DNA of 64,000 bases from Pegea sp. RAD2-039 (Eukaryota > Chordata > Thaliacea > Salpida > Salpidae): assembly GCA_034620365.1 (NCBI GenBank), contig JAQGEQ010000291.1:186001-250000 (forward strand). Reading direction: 5' to 3'. The position numbers and the translations under genes are program-made. The notes beneath the pieces are model-generated. The model saw nothing but the letters and a program-made list of their open reading frames with translations. It was not told the origin of the DNA and did not search any database. Below, one piece after another: positions 59,681 to 64,000 of this stretch. How positions within the stretch are numbered: the stretch's first letter is position 1; each line of letters starts with the position of its first letter.

Positions 59681-59824
59681 ATGTAGGATAAGAGTTTGGT
59701 TGATAATAGGAATATTGTAAATTTCTTCAATAATTGATTTCAGCTTTCTTATTGTATAGTCATAGTCAACATTAACCCTATGATAAAACATTACAGCATA
59801 ATGTTTTATACCAATACTAAACAT
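59681..59824 (-). pseudogene. Truncated ubiquitin-like ORF, unit C
   Basis: From ATG 59824-59822 the frame reads the first strands and the YTIRKLKSIIEEIYNIPI helix. It then runs out of homology at the deletion junction near 59681, losing the last third of the domain. The fold could not form, so this copy is inactive. Confidence 0.7.
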
Positions 59825-60979
59825 TTTTTCTTTCTAATTACTGAGAAAATGATGAAAAATAAATTTAATTAATGATTTATAAGACAGATAATCATTTTGA
59901 AAAATAGTATTTTTGTAGTTTATTTTAAAATTTAAGGAAAAATATTAAAATTGAATTAAATTCTTTTATTCTAAGCTTAATAATGTTTTCAACTAAGTTG
60001 AATGAATAAATTGAATAAATTGAATAAATTTTCTTTAACATGACTTTAAAAGGCAAAAAAATTACAAAAATAAAATGTAGTTAATTTTTCATGTAGTTAA
60101 AAAATTTATCAATAGTAAAATCAAAGAGAGAATTAAAGAAGTAAAATGCATTCCATAAGTGTGAAAATAAACAAATATGAATACATTTCTCAATAAACAA
60201 AATCCAAAGATATTTGATAAGATAAAAATCAATTCTCTTTTATCAAGTATTATCTAAAGTCATAAACGTTTCACAAATTAACTACTTTTTATTTATTAAA
60301 ATGATTTTTGATATCAGCTTTTAGAAAATTGTTAAGATAAAATTTAATAATAATCTCTATGTGCTGTGTACAAACCTACAACTAAATCTTGAATCATATA
60401 AATACACCAAAATCAAAACAAAGCTGACTAAAAACTGATAGACTGTAGCTGATTAAAAATGCACTTAAATAGTAATTTACTAGTTCGAATTAAGTAAGAG
60501 TCTGCAGAAAAAGAGGAAAATTATTACTTGAACCAGCTATTATTTATATACAAAATGTTTCTTTAAAAAAAAATTTTAATGAATTTTAATAACTTTTAAT
60601 TTTAAAATAAATGTATATTTGTATTTACAAGAAATGAGTTTTCAGAAACTAAATAATTAGTTTTTCGAATAAATTTTAACTAAAGTTTCAAATTAAATAA
60701 TTGATTATTAAACACAAAACAAGATCTTCATTGGTAATAGATCGTCAAAAATTTATCTATCTTTAAGGTAACACCATAGTATTAAGAAATTTCTAAATTT
60801 ATCATTTATTAGTTTGATATATTGTATTTAATTTCATATTAACAATCTTGTCAACATCAATAAAGTTAAGATAATAACAAAATAATTTTCATTAAAAGAT
60901 GCTTTAAGTAATAAAAGTTGGATTTTACTTTGAATAATTAGAATTATTACTAACTAGTTATTCAAAATAAATCATAATA
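59825..60979. other. AT-rich spacer before minisatellite C
   Basis: Homologous to 16624-17757. Nothing recognised apart from a short TTGAATAAA-type tandem near 60001-60030. Confidence 0.5.
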
Positions 60980-63900
60980 TAGCAACCTACATGACAAATG
61001 ATTAGCAACGAACCACGTGATTAGCAACATGACACGTGAGTAGCAACATGACACGTGAGTAGCAACATGACAAGTGAGTAGCAACATGACAAGTGAGTAG
61101 CAACATGACACGTGAGTAGCAACATGACAAGTGAGTAGCAACATGACAAGTGAGTAGCAACATGACACGTGAGTAGCAACATGACAAGTGAGTAGCAACA
61201 TGACACGTGAGTAGCAACATGACACGTGAGTAGCAACATGACACAACATGAGTAGCACGTGAGTAGCAACATGACACGTGAGTAGCAACATGACACGTGA
61301 GTAGCAACATGACACGTGAGTAGCAACATGACACATGAGTAGCAACATGACACGTGAGTAGCAACATGACACGTGATTAGCAACATGACAGGTGAGTATC
61401 AACATGACACGTGAGTAGAAACATGACACGTGAATTGCAACATATCACGTGAGTAGCAACATGACACGTCAGTAGCAACATGACAGGTGAGTAGCAAAAT
61501 AATACCTGAGTAGGGATATGACACGTGAGTAGCAACATGACACGTTAGCAGCAACATGACACATGAGTAGAAACATGACAAGTGAGTAGCAATATGACAC
61601 GTGAGTAGCAATTTGACACGTAATTAGCAACATGACACATGAGTAGCAACATGACACGTGAGTAGGAACATAACACGTGAGTAGCAACATGACACGTGAG
61701 TAGCAACATGACACGTGAGTATCAACATGACACGTGCTTAGCAACATAACACGTGAGTAGCAACATGACACGTGAGTAGCAACATGACAAGTGAGTAGCA
61801 ACATGACACGTGAGTAGCAACATGACACGTGAGTAGCAACATGACAAGTGAGTAGGAACATGACACGTGGGTAGCAACATGACACGTGAGTAGCAATATG
61901 ACAGGTGATTAGCAACATGACAGGTGAGTATCAACATGACACGTGAGTAGAAACATGACACGTGAATTGAAACATGACACGTGAGTAGCAACATGACACG
62001 TGAGTAGCAACATGACACATGAGTAGAAACATGACAAGTGAGTAGCAATATGACACGTGAGTATCAACATGACACGTGCTTAGCAACATGACACGTGAGT
62101 AGCAACATGACACGTGAGTAGCAACATGACACGTGAGTAGCAACATGACAAGTGAGTAGGAACATGACACGTGAGTAGCAACATGACACGCGAGTAGCAA
62201 CATGACACATGAGTAGCAACATGACAGGTGAGTATCAACATGACACGTGAGTAGAAACATGACACGTGAATTGCAACATGACACGTGAGTAGCAACATGA
62301 CACGTGAGTAGCAACATGACACATGAGTAGCAACATGACACGTGAGTAACAACATGACACGTGATTAGCAACATGACAGGTGAGTATCAACATGACACGT
62401 GAGTAGAAACATGACAGGTGAATTGCAACATAACACGTGAGTAGCAACATGACACGTCAGTAGCAACATGACAGGTGAGTAGCAAAATAACATCTAAGTA
62501 GGGATATGACACGTGAGTAGTAACATGACACATGAGCAGCAACATGACACGTGAGTAGCAACATGACACGGGAGTATCAACATGACACGTGATTAGCAAC
62601 ATGACACGTGAGTAGCAACATGACACATGAGTAACAACATGACACGTGAGTAGCAAAATGACACCTGAGTAGCAATATGACACGTGATTAGCAACATGAC
62701 AAGTGAGTAGCAACATGACACGTGAGTAGCAACATGACACATGATTATCCACATGACACATGAGTATCAGCATGACACGTGAGTAGCAAAATGACACCTG
62801 AGTAGCAATTTGACACGTGAGTAGCAACATGACACATGAGCAGCAACATGACACACGAGTAGAAACATGACAAGTGAGTAGCAATATGACTCGTGAGTAG
62901 CAATTTGACACGTAATTAGCAACATGACACATGAGTAGCAACATGACACGTGAGTAGCAACATGATACGGGAGTATCAACATGACACGTGATTAGCAACA
63001 TGACACGTGAGTAGCAACATGACACATGAGTAACAACATGACACGTGAGTAGCAAAATGACACCTGAGCAGCAATTTGACACTTGATTAGCAACATGACA
63101 CGTGAGTAGCAACATGACACGTGAGTAGCAACATGACACGCGAGTAGCAACATGACAAATGAGTAGCAACTTGATAAGTGAGTAGCAACATGACACGCGA
63201 GTAACAATATGACACGTGATTAGCAACATGACACGTGAATAGCAACATGACACATGAGTAGCAACATGACACGTGAGTAGCAAAATGACACCTGATTAGC
63301 AATATGACACGTGATTAGCAACATGACACATGAGCAGCAACATGACACGTGAGTAGCAACACGACACGCGAGTATCAACGAGACACGTGATTAGCAACAT
63401 GACAAATGAGTAGCAACATGACACATGAGTAGCAACATGACACGTGAGTAGCAATATGACTCGTGAGTAGCAATTTGACACGTAATTAGCAACATGACAC
63501 ATGAGTAGCAACATGACACGTGAGTAGCAACATGACACGCGAGTATCAACGAAACACGTGATTAGCAACATGACACGTGAGTAGCAACATGACACATGAG
63601 TAGCAACATGACACGTGAGTAGCAAAATGACACCTGAGTAGCAATATGACACGTGATTAGCAACATGACATGTGAGTAGCAACATGACGTGTGAGTAGCA
63701 ACATGACACGTGCGTAGCAACATGACACATGATTATCCACATGACACATGAGTATCAGCATGACACGTGAGTAGCAGCATGACAATTGAGTAGCAAAATG
63801 ACACGTGGGTAGCAACATGACACGTGAGTAGCAACATGACACGTGAGTAGCAACATGACACGTGAGTAGCAACATGACACGTGAGTAATAATATGACACG

Positions 63901-64000
63901 TGATTAGCAACATGACACGTGAATAGCAACATGACACATGAGTAGCAACATGACACGTGAGTAGCAACATGACACGTGAGTAGCAACATGACACGTGAGT
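60980..64000. repeat. 19-bp minisatellite, array C (about 159 copies in window, continues beyond)
   Basis: Same GTAGCAACATGACACGTGA unit. It runs to the right edge without ending, so it is at least 1.5 times the length of arrays A and B. One local irregularity (near 61240-61262) breaks the 19-bp phase. Minus-strand ORFs of up to 298 codons here are artefacts of a stop-free repeat. Confidence 0.97.

Noticed and set aside
17741..64000. Many long minus-strand ORFs (up to 298 codons) in the three minisatellite arrays
   Set aside because: They follow from a 19-bp unit with no minus-strand stops; all frames overlap and read the same peptide. No start context, splice site or domain supports translation.
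1..64000. tRNA, rRNA or other structured RNA genes
   Set aside because: I saw no cloverleaf, conserved tRNA box A/B pair or rRNA-like sequence. A covariance-model scan would be needed to exclude small ones.

Overview
The window reads as AT-rich nuclear DNA of an animal, probably an invertebrate. The evidence is split genes with GT-AG introns (several about 47-60 nt), BTB-BACK-Kelch and SAND domains, and remnants of a non-LTR retrotransposon whose ORF1 carries a PHD-like finger. No operons, Shine-Dalgarno sites or prokaryotic genes are visible. Very short introns, low GC and many TGACGTCA octamers would suit a tunicate, but I cannot prove the taxon. Most uninterrupted ORFs here are artefacts: the real coding content is in short exons, many of them decayed.

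Layout. Two diverged tandem copies of a unit of about 19.5 kb come first: unit A (about 35-19560) and unit B (about 19561-38758). Each unit holds, in order: the C-terminal exons of an AMP-forming acetyl-CoA synthetase (ACS) pseudogene (minus strand); scattered exon-like remnants; one exon of a Ras/Rab-like GTPase with a ruined P-loop (plus); a rearranged second ACS block (plus) ended by a LINE fragment; a BTB-BACK-Kelch pseudogene (minus); a tandem array of AT-rich units of about 970 bp; an intact five-exon SAND-domain gene (plus); a LINE ORF1 remnant (minus); a small ubiquitin-like ORF (minus); and a 19-bp minisatellite with a CACGTG core. The window opens in the tail of one such array, so another unit probably lies upstream.

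From 38759 to about 43164 the sequence is single-copy here (LINE reverse-transcriptase tail, a 22-bp minisatellite, one candidate small secreted/membrane gene). From 43165 to 52363 three inverted ACS blocks, a 2.1-kb direct duplication and a candidate secreted-protein gene form a rearranged zone. From about 52364 the layout rejoins the unit (unit C: Kelch, 970-bp repeats, SAND, truncated ubiquitin-like ORF, minisatellite) and runs off the right edge inside a third array of at least 3 kb.

How it fits together. The minisatellite lies at the unit boundaries, so unequal exchange between arrays is a simple way to make the tandem units. Only the SAND gene stays open, with usable splice sites, in all three copies. 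The ACS and Kelch genes carry nonsense codons, most of the Kelch ones shared by all copies, so they were broken before the duplications. The locus is best read as amplification of a SAND-domain (putative DNA-binding) gene within a retroelement- and minisatellite-rich segmental duplication. All calls come from reading translations by eye; no database search was done.
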